Shown: one piece after another, positions 20,992 through 33,576 of the stretch
Position numbering within the stretch: position 1 is the stretch's first letter
How the letters are laid out: every line of letters begins with the position of its first letter
DNA from: Owenia fusiformis
Taxonomy: Eukaryota > Annelida > Polychaeta > Sabellida > Oweniidae
Assembly: GCA_903813345.2 (NCBI GenBank)
Contig: CAIIXF020000008.1
Location: 25,034,822 to 25,098,821 of the forward strand
Direction of reading: 5' to 3'
Length of the DNA: 64,000 nucleotides
Translations under genes and position numbers: made by a program
The notes under the pieces: model-generated
Seen by the model: the letters and a program-made list of their open reading frames with translations, nothing else
What the model was told of the DNA's origin: nothing
Database searches by the model: none

Positions 20992-23900
20992 TTAAGGACT
21001 TGGTCTCTTTGCATTTATTCCATACCAGTAGTCTTTACCAACCCTGGAAAGTTTAAAATCAAATCATTATTTGCAAAGGAATGCGAATGTATTTCAATCT
21101 ACCTTTTTATATCTTATACGCATATTCTTATTTTAGGTTACTTTCATAGGCAGACCACTAACAGCCTTTAAGCCTACCGCAATTCTTTCTGTCGAATTGA
21201 TCATAAATATTGTCGTTTATGAAATATCAATTCTGCTTCAGAGTATTGTTTGTTCAAAGATACTATCAGTAGCTGATAACAGCTTAACATTAGTTTACAT
21301 TTAGTAAATCATCTATTGTTGCATAATGCGATAAAATTTAATTCTATGTACCTGTTTCTCATATACTCCAACAGGGAATATTTTATTGCTTCACCAAAAT
21401 GTTCGTTCTTATCTGCACCAGGTGGCCGACTGCCTCTCTCAGGGGCAAGCTGAAAAGTTAGACACGTTGATGATTTAAAAATTGTAACACCAAACCTAAC
21501 TCATTGATGCGCTATGAAATGTATTAAAGTACTGTCGAAATTTACGCAAAAAATCCCGAAAGATTGACCAAGAAACTCCTACTTGAAGGAGTCCTGTGTT
21601 CTTTAATGTGCACTCATACATAGGCAGACAAGTGGATCACTCAGTCAAACAAACTGAAGTCGTGTAAATCCAGAACTTGGGTAAAGTCAGAAATATCAAA
21701 ATAATCAAAAATATCAAAAAATGAATTTAACCCTAACCCTAAGACCATGAATGTGTGTCAAAAAAATTCCATAGACACAAATTTGTGTGTCAAAAAAAAG
21801 AATTTCATAAATACAATAAACTTATGTGTCAAAAAAATAAATTTAACCCTAACCTTAACGCTAACCCTAGGACCATGATCGAATCCGTGACCTATGCGTT
21901 ATGACTGGTATACGCTCTACTACTGAGCTTAACGGGTGGACTATTGTTGAACGTGGCATCGTCAAACTTATGGTGATGAACATTCAGCATTTACATTGCT
22001 AAACAGTGATAAGTGAATCTATTTGACATGATATCTAGGATGATGGTTTATTTGCAACGAAATAAAAATTCAGAACTACCATTTATGCAGTGTTGTAAAA
22101 TACACAGCAATAATGCACAATTATAAAATTCCTCAGGAAATACAATAATGTATGAACCTCTTCTGCGATTTCTCTGATATGATAAGGTTCAAAGCCGCAA
22201 CACCCTCCGATATATCGTACTCCAAGATCATAAGCTGCTCTTGCATATTTCCTTGCATCCCACCTTGTTATGGATCTGGATTCAAGGGCTAGAAATAGAA
22301 GCTTTCAGTTCGCAAAATAACCAGATATACTACATATAGTAAAAGTTTTACCGTAAATTACTTCAGTGTTATACGATTGTATTATCGGTCTCAAAACAAT
22401 AGGCATTACATGCATTACAATACAAACTTGGCTATGCTCATAAAGCCAATCTAAAACTACCTAGTGCAATTGAAATTATATTTATTTCACCTAGTGGAAA
22501 TTCGGGAACTTCATGGTATCCATCCTTATTGTGTTCACAGTCACCAGTGTGGAATGCAACAGGCTGCATAACTAAGAAAGGTTCTAAGCCAGCAGCATCA
22601 AGGCTTGTTTTCATTTTTTCAATTGTCTTTAAACTGGTAACTGGCCCAAATGAGCAGTTGACGCCCACTAGGTCAGCCCCTGAAAATATATATGTCGCCT
22701 GAAAATACCCAAAATATCACATATCAAGGTTCGTGTGTGTATGTGTGATCAATACATGCACAGTCAAAGTCGTACAAAAGGTTTCATTGTTAGATACACT
22801 GTCAGGTCTACCATCATAATATGTTAGTCTCAGGTTTTTCATATTAAAAATATATGTTAAGACCCTTATATGTACAAGTCAGGGTTATACCTGCTGCGGC
22901 CATTCTAACAGCACATTCCCCAGAATCTACATCTGATTTATCTGATGTTGGTCCTATCCTCATGGTGGCGCCACATGGCTTGCCTGAAGCCTTCATAACC
23001 TCTATGGCCCACTCCGTCTCCTCTATCGTAGCAAAGAACTGTAATAAGTGAGATAACATTATCATACGACGTATGTGTGCTTTACCAATGTATAAATCCT
23101 TTTACCTGGAGTATTATCTTCAACGAAGAAACGTTTGTATTCTTTTCCAAAGTAGCTGTACCGGAGTTTCTCTCGAATAGGCCCACGGGCGTTTATTTGA
23201 AAGAGAGGTGTATGGAAACGTTTTGTTCCCTCTTAGCTTTTTAAAGGCCCGCGAGCGTTCATTTCAAGGGCTTCTTAATAAACGCCCAGTGAAATTGTTT
23301 AAAACAGTGTTAATGTTTTTAATGAAAAATTTGACACCATTTAATTGTTAAATTATAGATTATATTTCATATCGTATCAATAGAACTTCAGTTTACTATA
23401 ATATTGCTTGAGCGCAAGTACAAGACCAGCATAAAAATGCTCAATGCGATCACTGTCTCTTATCAAATCGTAACAGAAAAATACATTCTTCGTCAGTTCA
23501 GAACAATCACAATCACTGCTGTGGATCAACTGGAAACGAAGACACAGCCTGTTCTTGTATTAGAATGGATGTTCTCCAATTCGTAAGAATTTTCGCCATT
23601 TCATCCTTTGATTTTAGTGTCCCTCGAAATAAATGCCCATTGGCCTATTTGGAAAGATAAAAATGTTTTTTTGCCTTTCAATAAAGATCCATGGACGTTC
23701 ATTAAAAGTTCTTTCAAATAAAAGTTCTGTGCAAAATAAATGCCCAGTGGGTCTATGCGCGAGATGCTCCGGTATTGCTATGCAGCTTATCAATTTCCTT
23801 TTGAATTTCTGTTGGATATTGACAAAATTCGATTAAAATTGGAATTAAAGAAGCTTCAATTTTCTGATTTATGATTATATTCCTCGGGTTTACCAAATAT

Positions 23901-26900
23901 AAATGATTATGAATCTGTTTTTAAGAGACAATGTTTTGATAGTTCTAACCTCCAAAGAAATTTTGGTAATTAGATCGTTAAGAAAAATGTAAAAATACCA
24001 ATTTTCTCACCTCAGCAAGCATAAAGTCGAGATCATGCTCCATGTAAATTTCAACTTGTTTTCTGAACTCATCTTGTACAGCTTGTTTTCCTTTACCCTG
24101 GCCATATGAGGGAGTTGGTGAAAGACCTCCACACGTAAGAGCATCGCCCTCTGCTGCCACCTCCTTCACTAAATCACATCCCGCCTGATTGATCTCTGCC
24201 ACCTAGTGAAAGTACAGAAACTTTGTTTGAAAGTTGTATGAGGTCACAAATTTGTTTTCAAAAATCGATTTGATCTCAATGTTTTATTTCAACAATTTGA
24301 GGTTAAGAACTGCTCAATTACATTTAAAATTATCCACCTTTGGACAGTCATATTACTGTCATTTTCCAATTTTTCAATGTTGTATTCAATCCTAAGGCAA
24401 AAAGTGTTCTTTTCATCACCAATATCAGAACATTTACACAATACAACATGTCACCACCAGTTACTGGAAGTTATAAGATTCTGTTAAAGACGCTGAACCC
24501 CGACATTGTACACAAAAAAGCTTGAGACTAACAATATGTCATCACTTCTGGTGGGGACATAAACACCTGAGTACTCACAGTATAGTTCTTGCCCGTGCTG
24601 CTGGACTTGAGTTTACCCTCAGCTGCATAGAAAGTGAATGATTGGAGAACATCTGATCCTGCCCTTAGAAACTCTCTGTGAAGCTGTCGCACTGAAAGTA
24701 AATGGGTACAAAATCCTGGAAACATTTCATTTATTTCTAATCCATTTATTTGTTTTTAATTAATCTTTTATGTAGATTTAAAAAAGTCTGCAAACTGAAC
24801 ATTTAGATAAATATTGTTACAACTTACCCGCTTCAGGGTATTCCAACACAGCCTCTGGCGTCCAGTTTCCTGCTGTGACGTAGCCTCGTTTTTCCAAAGC
24901 AATTACCATCCCACCATCTCCTACCAGAGGACGTTCTTTCATCACATCCAAGACATTGCGTCCTCTCACTTTATATTCTATAAACAGTTGAAAATCTTAG
25001 CATGACAATATATCGAATGGTCATTTCTCATTTCGCCACTCTTTATCTCTTACGTTCGCTTCTATTTTACACATTGAAAAGTTATCATATCCTTTATATC
25101 TTGCCCATGGCCAGCTTTTACCAAGAGGGAGCTTCTGTCCATGGGGGGTTGACAGTTTTGGTTAAAAAAGTGCGAAAATTGCTCAAAACGGTGAAAACTG
25201 CATGATTTTGAAAGAATTTCTAGCCAGGGGGACGGGGGGGCTTCCCCTTTCAGACCAAATATCAGTTTCTGTTCACGGGTCCAAAATCAAAAGTGTGAGT
25301 CAAAAACGCCCATTCTTCTCTGTGAAAAACTTATCGTCAACTTTTCTGCAACATGTCTATTCTTTCAAACCTTTTCATCCCTTCTTAAAGTCCGTACTTG
25401 CTTGTACCTAATCCCAGTTCTCTGAAAGCAAACGCTCCCCGACTTCCTTTTTACAGATTGAGAACGGGTTTGTGTAAAAAACCGGGTGACCGGGTATCCT
25501 ACCTTCCAACCAGGGTAAGGAATTTGATTTTTTCATTTTATGCCTCAAAACGCCGAACTGACATCCCAATCAACGTACCTGTGACACAACCAATCAAGCA
25601 AACAACCAAACAAGCAACAACATTTATTTACCAATAAATCAACCGGCAAAACGACAAACAAAATTAATATAATGTCAATTAGTGAGGCAATGAATCAAGC
25701 AACTAAAGTTGTATTGTACATCGTACACTAATGAACAGATAAAAACGGCAAATAACGTTTCAAAGGACCTCTCCATTGGGATCTCCCCATGGGAAAAAAT
25801 AATTCATCTGATTTTTCAAAATGAGTATTCTGCTTCAATTATTACATTTATATGTACTCTAATATCTTGTTGACCTATATTCAGCACTGTATTGATGTAT
25901 AGGCCACTTATTAGGGTCATAGTTCAATCATGAAGTGTAGAGGCATAGATTCCAAACCAGGAAGTATTTTTGTGTCTGTCAAAATCCATTTACATCCTAC
26001 GCATCCCTGCATCTTATCCAAATATGTTACTACATAATGAAATATAATAGTATAATCTTTGGTTTTACAAACTTGTATGATATTTGATAAGTGTAAAAGT
26101 TGTTTTTGGAGCATTTTTCTATAGCCATTTTGTAGGGAAAAAAATGATGAAAAAAATGTACAATCTTTTAATTTTAAGTATGACCTGAATCGATTGCAAA
26201 CTTCATATTTGCACATTTGATGAGATAAACTATTGTGAAATTATTAAGTTTGCAATCGATTCAGGTCATAGTGTATTTTTGGTATTTCTGTGATAATCAA
26301 TGGAAACCAATGGCCTCCATTGGGATCTGCTGATATCCTCATGTTAAGTCAATGGTGCACATCCCCATGTAAGTCAATACAACCTTACTGAACAAAATGA
26401 TCCCTATCTCAGCTTATGTGTGTCCGAGCACTTTAATATTTTCCAAAGTATTATATGACATATTAGTCTTCATGTTACACCTACGAATGATTCATTTTGA
26501 CCATAGGGATATTTGCCAATAATTGCACCTTGTCCTTTATGTAAATCTTCCAGATTTGTTTATTATCTAGAAGAAATCGCCATCATAGAAAACAAGCATC
26601 GATATCCTGTCAATCACTCAGACAATAAATCAAGCAACTAACGTCATTGTACGTGTAAACTGTGTAAATAACTACCTAGGACATCCGAAATTAAGTCTCT
26701 TGCGGGTTCTTGGTAAAATGATAACGTAAAAACATTGAAGGGTAGTCTACAAATGTGCAACTTTTAAAGTTGGTAACCCTGCAAGGAACGTTAAGTATCC
26801 AGTTACCCGGCCACCCGGCTACCCGGTCACCCGGTTTTTTACACAAACCCATTGAGAAACTTGTCCTTTTCAACCATCTGATCACATTTTTAGAGAACAT

Positions 26901-29900
26901 TTATCCAGTTTTTCCCTGGACCTTTTTCGCAATTTTTACCCCTCCCAACCATTTTCATTGAAACATATTGAGATAAATTCCTCGTTCGCCACAGAGAATT
27001 ACTTGTGCCCATCTGGCAGAAGAAATTCTTTGTGAGAGCTACTCAGCTAGACAATTTTTCCAGACAAAAAATTACTTGATTAACGCGTGTCACACGTAGC
27101 TCGCGCTCTACCCCGACTCCTGATAAGTGAACAAGGGTCACCGAAACGTGAGTTTTTTGAGGCTATGTTATCATTTTAACCTTTTGCACAGATGACTGAA
27201 GATATTATATTGAAAATTGGTCAGTATATCAACAACATCCCAACATCTAGAGTTTGTTAGGGCTTGGAGGATAATGGAACAATGTAGCACCAAAGTACGA
27301 CAATATATCCTTCGATTTTTTTAATTTTCCAAACGATTTTAGTCGATCAGTGAAGCGAGACACAAACGATCAAAGAAAACAGAGCAACGAAATACTGATG
27401 AAGTTAGATGTGACAAAAATTGAGATAAATAGAGGGTTAGTAAGAGTTTTTTGGTGGAATGTTTATAACTTCAAGGGTCATTGTCAAAACTTAAAACAAG
27501 TGTCAACGCTGTTTTAACATAATCATCTTGGTAAAAACGTCTTGGGTAAAACGTTGGCGCTCTTCCATAATTCTAATATATGAACAAAACTTCCTGCTCT
27601 CTTTCATGCTTTTAACAATGCTCTCTTTGGGACATATAGTTTTGCGATGCATTGCGGAACAACCTTGAACGGAATAGCTTAGTCGAACGTCCTCAAATAC
27701 GGAATTCCGAACGAAATGCGTTCGTTTTTCTTAGGCGTTCGTTATTTTATGTATCGGCGTTCATTTTTTCAAGTTCTTATATACAGAAATATTTTTGCTT
27801 GAAAATTATCAGGTAAAATGCAAATTTACGTGACGTATTCTGTCACACAAAAAAGCTGGCATGACTTCAAATTCTTCAGCAAATACGTGACAAATACGCA
27901 AATTGCGGGATTGGTGGATCGGACCTGCGCCTGCGTCCTTTAACAAGTACTGAACTACTTTTTTTCATTTTACATGTATACCATAGGTGATCGCAACCCC
28001 CCCCGGAAACAATAAAAATAGAACCATGAGTTAGAAGAAGAGAGCTTTAAAATGCTTTTTATTTGAAGCATCTAGCTCGATTTTTAAGGAAGTTGCATCA
28101 ATTTTTGCAAAATTCAAAATAAATCTTATTTTTTGGCTTGTTTATTCCAAAATCGCATCCCTGACTGAAAAACGTTTTAGCCAAGACGTCTTGGAATGTT
28201 GCGTGTAGTGTAAACCGGGCAAGTGGGATATAGTTGATGCAGCAACTTAATCAGAATCAAAACAACAATAAGGAAACTGAGAGAAGGCTGTGATATCTCA
28301 CGATGTGAAAATACCTGAACGCGTGCAGTTGCGCAAACAAAAGTACTGTGAAGTGCACAGAGACAAAAACATAACATGCGCATCTTTGAAATAAACAGCA
28401 AACTGTAGATAATAGTACTTCAAGGATTCTGTTTCTTGTTCTCAATATGCAAATCACAATGATACTGACAAAGCGACGCATTCATTGAGTTTAAGTTTAA
28501 GAATTTTGACATTAAATGTTATCAGTATAATTTATAACCAAAGGTCAGGTGGGTGATACTAAAACTATAACACTATCATTGATGTGTTAAATTGCAAATG
28601 GATATTTTCAACTGTTGACCTCAAATTGAAAACCTAGCCAAGACTTACTTCCTGCGAAAGCTATTTGGATTTTGATATAATCACACTACTATACCTAACA
28701 CCTAGAAATGCATAAGATACTTTGTTTGTCTAATTGAATTGTTTAATATATTTTTGAAAGTGCCTTACTAGCATCTAATTTTCAACCGATAAACCATTCA
28801 TAAGGAACAGACAAATAAAAACAAATACATAATCATTACTAATAAGCCAAATGGGTTGCTCATGAACACCTAATGCAAGGTATAGTAGTGTGATAATAGC
28901 TTTCCCACGGAGCATTTGGACAGCTCAATGATCGTGACCTTTGAAATCGAATTAAGTCGATCCGCGGCTTACTTTTGGTCTCTAACTGTGTCTTACATCA
29001 GTATCATCAATCCGTGTAAGTATTGGAGCGCTGGAGTACTTCTTTTTCGATCAAGACTTGTAATTGTTAGTCGAGTGAATCGTTTTACTGCCAAATTCCA
29101 ATATGGCGGTTTCTGCTCGGACATTTTCGTAAATCTCCGGAGGTTGTCCGAACCTAACTAATTCTCAAAATTCATTTCGTTCGTTGCGTATCTCGCACCT
29201 AGCAAACCGCCATATTGGAAATAGGTCTGTAAATCTTTAACTCGATGAACAATTTACAAGTCTTGATCGAAAAAGAAGTACTCCAGCGCTCCAATACTTA
29301 CACGGATTGATGATACTGATGTAAGACACAGTTAGAGACCAAAAGTAAGCCGCGGATCGACTTAATTCAATTTCAAAGGTCACTATTGATCAGCTGTTCA
29401 CTTCTTCGTTTGAGAGCCATAAGTTTCAAAATCTAACATGGCTATCGAAGTGAGTAAGCCAAGACTGTTTTTGTAGTTTGTTAATGTTGTATCATTTTTA
29501 TTTGTTTCTAATTTTTGTACAGTAAGTGTTTAAAATAACGTGGTTCATGTTCACGGATACTGTATAAATGACAACGGTAGGTGTTGATGTAAAATCGAGG
29601 TGACAACGGTAATATTTGACAACGGTATATGTAGAGAACGGTAAAGTGTCTATTTACCGTTGTCATTTTCCTATGTTCCAATGCAATACATCCGTTGTCA
29701 CATTTTACCATATCATATATGCCATTGTATTGATTGTGGCGATTCACGACTCAATTTGATCGAAATTGGGATTTCATATGAAACATCATCACAAGCACAG
29801 AATTAGCGACGATAGAATCTCATGAAACGAGGATTAAGTGATTAAAGAGTTGAAGCGACGGTTATGTCCGCCATTTGAACAGCTACGCGTGGCTGGAACG

Positions 29901-31078
29901 CGTTATCTATATCCACATTGGACACTGTTTTTACTAATAAACAAAAACTTGGCACTGATATACTGAAGCCAGACTGAATAGACAGCAACTTAGTGTAAAA
30001 TATATACGTACTCTCCTCTTCTGGCGCCGTTGACATACATTTAGCTGGGCACGATGACTCTAGAATATGTTTGGCCCTACAATGAAATAAAAAAAAACAA
30101 CAACACAATGCACTACGACAATATTATACAATAAAATACATTATCATACAATAAAATACAATACAATACACTGCAATACACTTCATGATAATACAATGCA
30201 ATACATTTACATTACAATACACTGAAATGCAATACAATACAATACACTACAGGCGTTACAATACAAAATACTACAGGGTGTTTCATATGTATATGCACCC
30301 CCCATAAACTCAGTCGTACATGTGGCATTGCTACCCTATCATGTTATATATACAGACATTTTGTTCTCTATAGAAAGTTACATAAGATTGCAAAGTTTCA
30401 GAATCCAAGGGTGTCTATCAAAGTATGCGGGTGAGAGGTCATTAAGAGGGCAATTTCTGGTAATTTTGGGGACTTAGTCTTCTGATAGGGTGCCTCCCTA
30501 TAACACTGCAAGAATCCTACTATACATCTTTAGCTTTGTGCATAACAGTCACACACGTGTGAACTGAACTCTGCCATAATGACAACCGCTACACACCGGA
30601 ATAGCCTGACAACGGTAAAGTCAGATACCGTTGTCACAAATGGCGGATATAACTGTCGCTTCAATGACATTTTCATGAACTTTATGTTTCCTTTCCATAA
30701 GGAACAATATGACTCGCATATAACATGATGGGGAACTACATGTATGAGTTAATGGGGGGGGGGGTGCATACATATGAAACAACCTGCACATGACAATATA
30801 GTGCATTTATATTTTTGTACATTTTTATATTTTTGTACATTACAGTACAATGCAATGTAAAACATTACACTATACTACACTACACTACACTACACTACAA
30901 AACAATACAATTTACAAGATGCCCTTGTAGACCTAAAATGCAGTAAAACCTGTGTATGTGAACCTTTATTTAATAATTGTACATGTCTGCAACACTTAGT
31001 GTTTCTAGTAAATTGTTGTTGTAATAAAATAAATGCTCACCTTTGACTGAGAACTCGTAATCCTTTTTTGGAAAGCAT
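20992..31078 (-). CDS. BHMT: Betaine-homocysteine S-methyltransferase, complete, ten coding exons (391 aa)
   Basis: Exons in coding order: 31078-31041, 30076-30012, 24977-24828, 24691-24579, 24202-24011, 23038-22891, 22679-22491, 22288-22158, 21449-21352, 21043-20992 (stop TAA 20994-20992). All have GT/AG junctions and the joined length is 1176 nt, exactly in frame. The enzyme transfers a methyl group from betaine to homocysteine, giving methionine and dimethylglycine. Motifs seen: [19 protein letters not shown] and [20 protein letters not shown] near the N-terminus, [25 protein letters not shown] and [16 protein letters not shown] and GGCC supply the three zinc-binding cysteines of this family. 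Compared with human BHMT (about 406 aa) the N-terminus has an extra basic leader ([20 protein letters not shown]) and the C-terminal oligomerisation arm is much shorter, ending NAKRPSP. Introns 1 and 2 (about 1 and 5 kb) are full of repeats. A BHMT-like paralogue is possible, but the family is certain. Confidence 0.96.
21590..21955 (-). repeat. tRNA-derived SINE-like repeat in BHMT intron
   Basis: On the minus strand TCCACCCGTTAAGCTCAGTA and GTAGAGC form a clear A-box region, followed by GGATTCGATCATGG (B-box-like). The tail includes AACCCT-rich blocks and TGTGTCAAAAAA phrases. It ends in the CCTGTGTTCTTTAA/GCACTC text shared with the copy at 9065-9256. Confidence 0.65.
25080..26960. repeat. 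Composite of repeats in BHMT intron 2
   Basis: It contains an inverted pair about 1.3 kb apart (GGGTTTGTGTAAAAAACC near 25469 and its complement near 26834), enclosing an inverted copy of the 0.73-kb element. A CAGGGGGACGGGGGG-type low-complexity patch lies near 25225. No exon was found here. Confidence 0.6.
25764..26550 (-). mobile_element. 0.73-kb element with internal hairpin and short ORF (copy 2)
   Basis: Reverse complement of the element at 9680-10412, including the AAAGGAC ends, the ATGACCTGAATCGATTGCAA hairpin and a 99-residue frame (25917-26216) nearly identical to the ORF in copy 1. It differs by small indels, among them extra text near 26340-26400. Confidence 0.7.
26961..28650. 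other. BHMT intron 2, no feature recognised
   Basis: Open frames here are short and match nothing known to me. The stretch has a poly-C patch near 27998 and moderately CpG-containing text near 27100 and 27700, but no splice-flanked coding exon or clear repeat boundary. Confidence 0.4.
28652..28908. repeat. Foldback repeat with GAAAGCTATT termini
   Basis: GCGAAAGCTATT and ATCACACTACTATACCT on the left pair with AGGTATAGTAGTGTGAT and AATAGCTTTCCC on the right. About 257 bp, lying just before another foldback element. Confidence 0.65.
28920..29397. mobile_element. 478-bp foldback element, near-perfect 200-bp arms
   Basis: ACAGCTCAATGATCGTGACC on the left against GGTCACTATTGATCAGCTGT on the right. 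The arms then match almost base for base (for example ATCCGCGGCTTACTTTTGGT and GGAGCGCTGGAGTACTTC with their complements). The short centre carries CCAATATGGCGG in both orientations. High arm identity suggests recent formation or gene conversion. In BHMT intron 2. Confidence 0.85.
29848..30665. repeat. Inverted ATGGCGGA repeats bracketing BHMT exon 2
   Basis: TTGAAGCGACGGTTATGTCC plus GCCATTTG at 29848-29875 is repeated in reverse complement as CAAATGGCGGATATAACTGT plus CGCTTCAA at about 30637-30664. The 65-nt BHMT exon 2 (30012-30076) lies between them. Nearby CAACGGTA/TACCGTTG words recur at 29570-29700 and 30610-30635. Confidence 0.6.
30116..30270. repeat. AATAC/ACAAT-type microsatellite
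   Basis: Irregular tandem AATACAATACACT-type words in BHMT intron 1. A related ACTACACTACA patch lies at about 30840-30912. Confidence 0.8.
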
Positions 31079-31501
31079 TGTTGTTGAAAGTGTTTTACCA
31101 CCCCTTGAGCTTACAGCTACTAAACTGCGTTATCTCTTGTATTTTATCGAGCTCCAACCACTCGAAGGCTTTATCAGAAATGTTCTAGACCTTTGTAATA
31201 TAATATTATGTATGGTGTGAGCAAATACAAAATACGAACAGTCTATCTGTATTTGTGATAATTATAAGCCATACAACATAATCAGTCCATTTCAATATTG
31301 AAGATTCACACTGAGAGTTAGACGGTCAGTGTAAAAGTAGAATCACAGTTTACTAGATACTTCGTAAAAGGTCATAGCTGCATTTGTTAGCTGAGATCTC
31401 ATATGCTGTGCTAGTTACTTATTGGTTGTGCAAATCAGAGCCTCAAAGTGCGAAAAATAAATGACGCGATAATACGAGGGTTGTCCAAGTAATGTAGTCT
31501 A

Positions 31502-32566
31502 CGAGGGTTGTCCCATAAGTCTTGAAATGTTTATTCTTATTCAAAAGTTTTTAATGAATTTGGCTGAAAATTGGTATGTATCAAGATCAATCAATTATCT
31601 TCAACATGTGATAGTTTCATAACAAAATTTTGAACTTGAGTAACTATTATGGTTGCTATGATTACCGGGGGAGTCGGGGTGGGGTAGTAATGAAATATAG
31701 TAAAAATGTAAGATGGAGCCATGGGAGTAAGGATTTTAAAGGATGGTATGCATCTTCAATGTGAATCACCTGTCAAGATTGACAAAAACACTGTATTCTT
31801 GGTAAAATCTTATGAAATACCTCTATGATGTCATAATAAACAAGCACAATTGGTCAATTTTGGTACAGAGCCACAGCATTTTGAAAATCAAAATGGCAGG
31901 GATTTTGACACCAGATGTTAAATTTTTGCGTGCAGTTGTGCAATACCACGCTTCCTAAGGGCATACACATACACAAACAAGAACAGCTATGGAAAAGTAT
32001 ATAAACAGTAAACTCCGAGTGCACCTACAATATGGAGGTGGCAGAAGTTAAAAACTGGATATACCAGCCTGGAGGATGCTCCTAGAAGTGGAAGGCCAAA
32101 ATCCAGTGACGATCACATATCACATATTGCAGAGAGTATAAGGGCTGAAAGGAGAACTACTCAGTGTAGGAATATCGCCCTAGACTTTGATATAAGTAAG
32201 AGCACTGCTCACAGAGTGATGAAGAAAGACCTTGGGATGTCAAAGGTAACCCCTAGATTCATTCCACATATTCTGACAGAGGAGCAAAAAAGCAACGTGT
32301 TGAGCTGAGCCAGGGGTTCCCAAATCCTTAATTTTTACGTCATATTTGTATTTTTATCCTGTTTTCTGCCCCGGGTACCCCCCCCCCCCCCAACATTCCA
32401 TTTTAAATCATCTGTAATATTGCCAAATGATCTTATTATGCTATGGAACTTACAGAGATAGTAGAAATATATCTAAGTTACAAAATGTGAAATTCTCATC
32501 ATTCAGTGTAGCTCAATTATTTTATGAATTAGAATAAAAATTTTAAGAAGTATGGGACAACCCTCG
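31502..32566. mobile_element. Degenerate mariner element
   Basis: Termini CGAGGGTTGTCCCATAAG and its complement CTTAAGAAGTATGGGACAACCCTCG (imperfect) with TA before the left end. A second terminal-repeat fragment, CGAGGGTTGTCCAAGTAATG, lies just outside at about 31476. About 1065 bp, with a decayed transposase start inside. Confidence 0.8.
31893..32308 (+). pseudogene. Mariner transposase N-terminal part, broken
   Basis: Starting near ATG 31893, frames with stops and shifts encode a recognisable mariner helix-turn-helix region. It includes DAPRSGRPKSSDDHI, RRTTQCRNIALDFDISKSTA, HRVMKKDLGMSKVTPRFIPH and ILTEEQKSN, ending at TGA 32306-32308. The catalytic D,D34D part is absent. The element cannot move by itself. 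Confidence 0.8.
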
Positions 32567-32749
32567 AATATAACTTTAGGAACCGAGGGTTCCCATCCAA
32601 TGCAGGCGAAATGTATAATTTTTTAATCAGAATTTTTCATACCGACAGGATGTCTACATCTAGTTTTTTGTAATATGGGGTTGAGCACAGAAATATTTTG
32701 ATTGACAACTCCACGGAGTAGCAAATCCCAATGAACACACTAACATCTA

Positions 32750-32986
32750 CAGTTGGGGACAAAAATAAATGACAGGTCGATTTTCGATCACCATTTCCTA
32801 ATTATGGTGGTCTGAAAGCCCATAATTTCCAATATTGTCTAGATACATATCCCTTAAAATTTGTATATTTTACATTTTGTATAATCTCATCCACTGATGT
32901 ATGGCCTCTTGTAAATTCTCTTATTTTTAACATGGGAAATCCTCACTTCAGCAAATCCACCTGTCATTTATTTATGTCCCCAACTG
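32750..32986. mobile_element. 237-bp MITE, CAGTTGGGGAC termini, TA target
   Basis: CAGTTGGGGACAAAAATAAA at the left and TTTATGTCCCCAACTG at the right are inverted and flanked by TA. A second, heavily interrupted copy lies at 49641-51574 on the opposite strand. CAGT ends and TA target suggest Tc1/mariner relatives. Confidence 0.85.
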
Positions 32987-33576
32987 TATGAAATTATTCA
33001 TGAAATTATGTCACCAAAATATATAAACATAGGAAACAATAGATACGAGGGATGATCCAAAAGTCTTGGACGCCCCGCTCTAACTTTGCTATTTTCTAAT
33101 ACAATTACATGAAACTTTCAGATAATAAAGATCAACATCTTAACAACTTTGCGTATAAGTTTCAACAGAAAATAATATAATTTAGCTACTTTTCTAAAAA
33201 AAATTTATACCGGGTCCTTGCTACCCGGAACGGTATTTAAATTTTTCACAAAGTGTATGTTTTCAAATAACTCTTGGATTAAAAGATGGCGCATGGTTGA
33301 AAATCCTATAAAAATGAATGGATAATTAATGCAAACAACAGTGTCACCTTTCTATGGCATTGCTAAAAACATGACATATATAAATTGGTAGATCAAAAAT
33401 ATTTTTTAATGATCTAGTGTCAACTCTGATGTGGTCTGTTTGAACAGTTTCTGGTGTCAAATGAAAAATCAGGTCTTATTAATCCATTGGAAATACTATG
33501 AAGATCAAAAGTGAGACTTAATTTACGCACTTTGTCCCTTTAACTGGCCTATAAGTGAAAATGTTGCAGTTACATG
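32987..33576. other. Left flank of the LTR retrotransposon
   Basis: No gene seen. A mariner-like end, TACGAGGGATGATCCAAAAG, begins at 33045 but no partner end was found, perhaps because the retrotransposon inserted nearby. Confidence 0.45.

Noticed and set aside
21725-21875. Telomere repeats (AACCCT)
   Set aside because: Only two or three hexamers in each of two places inside a SINE-like tail; not a telomeric tract.
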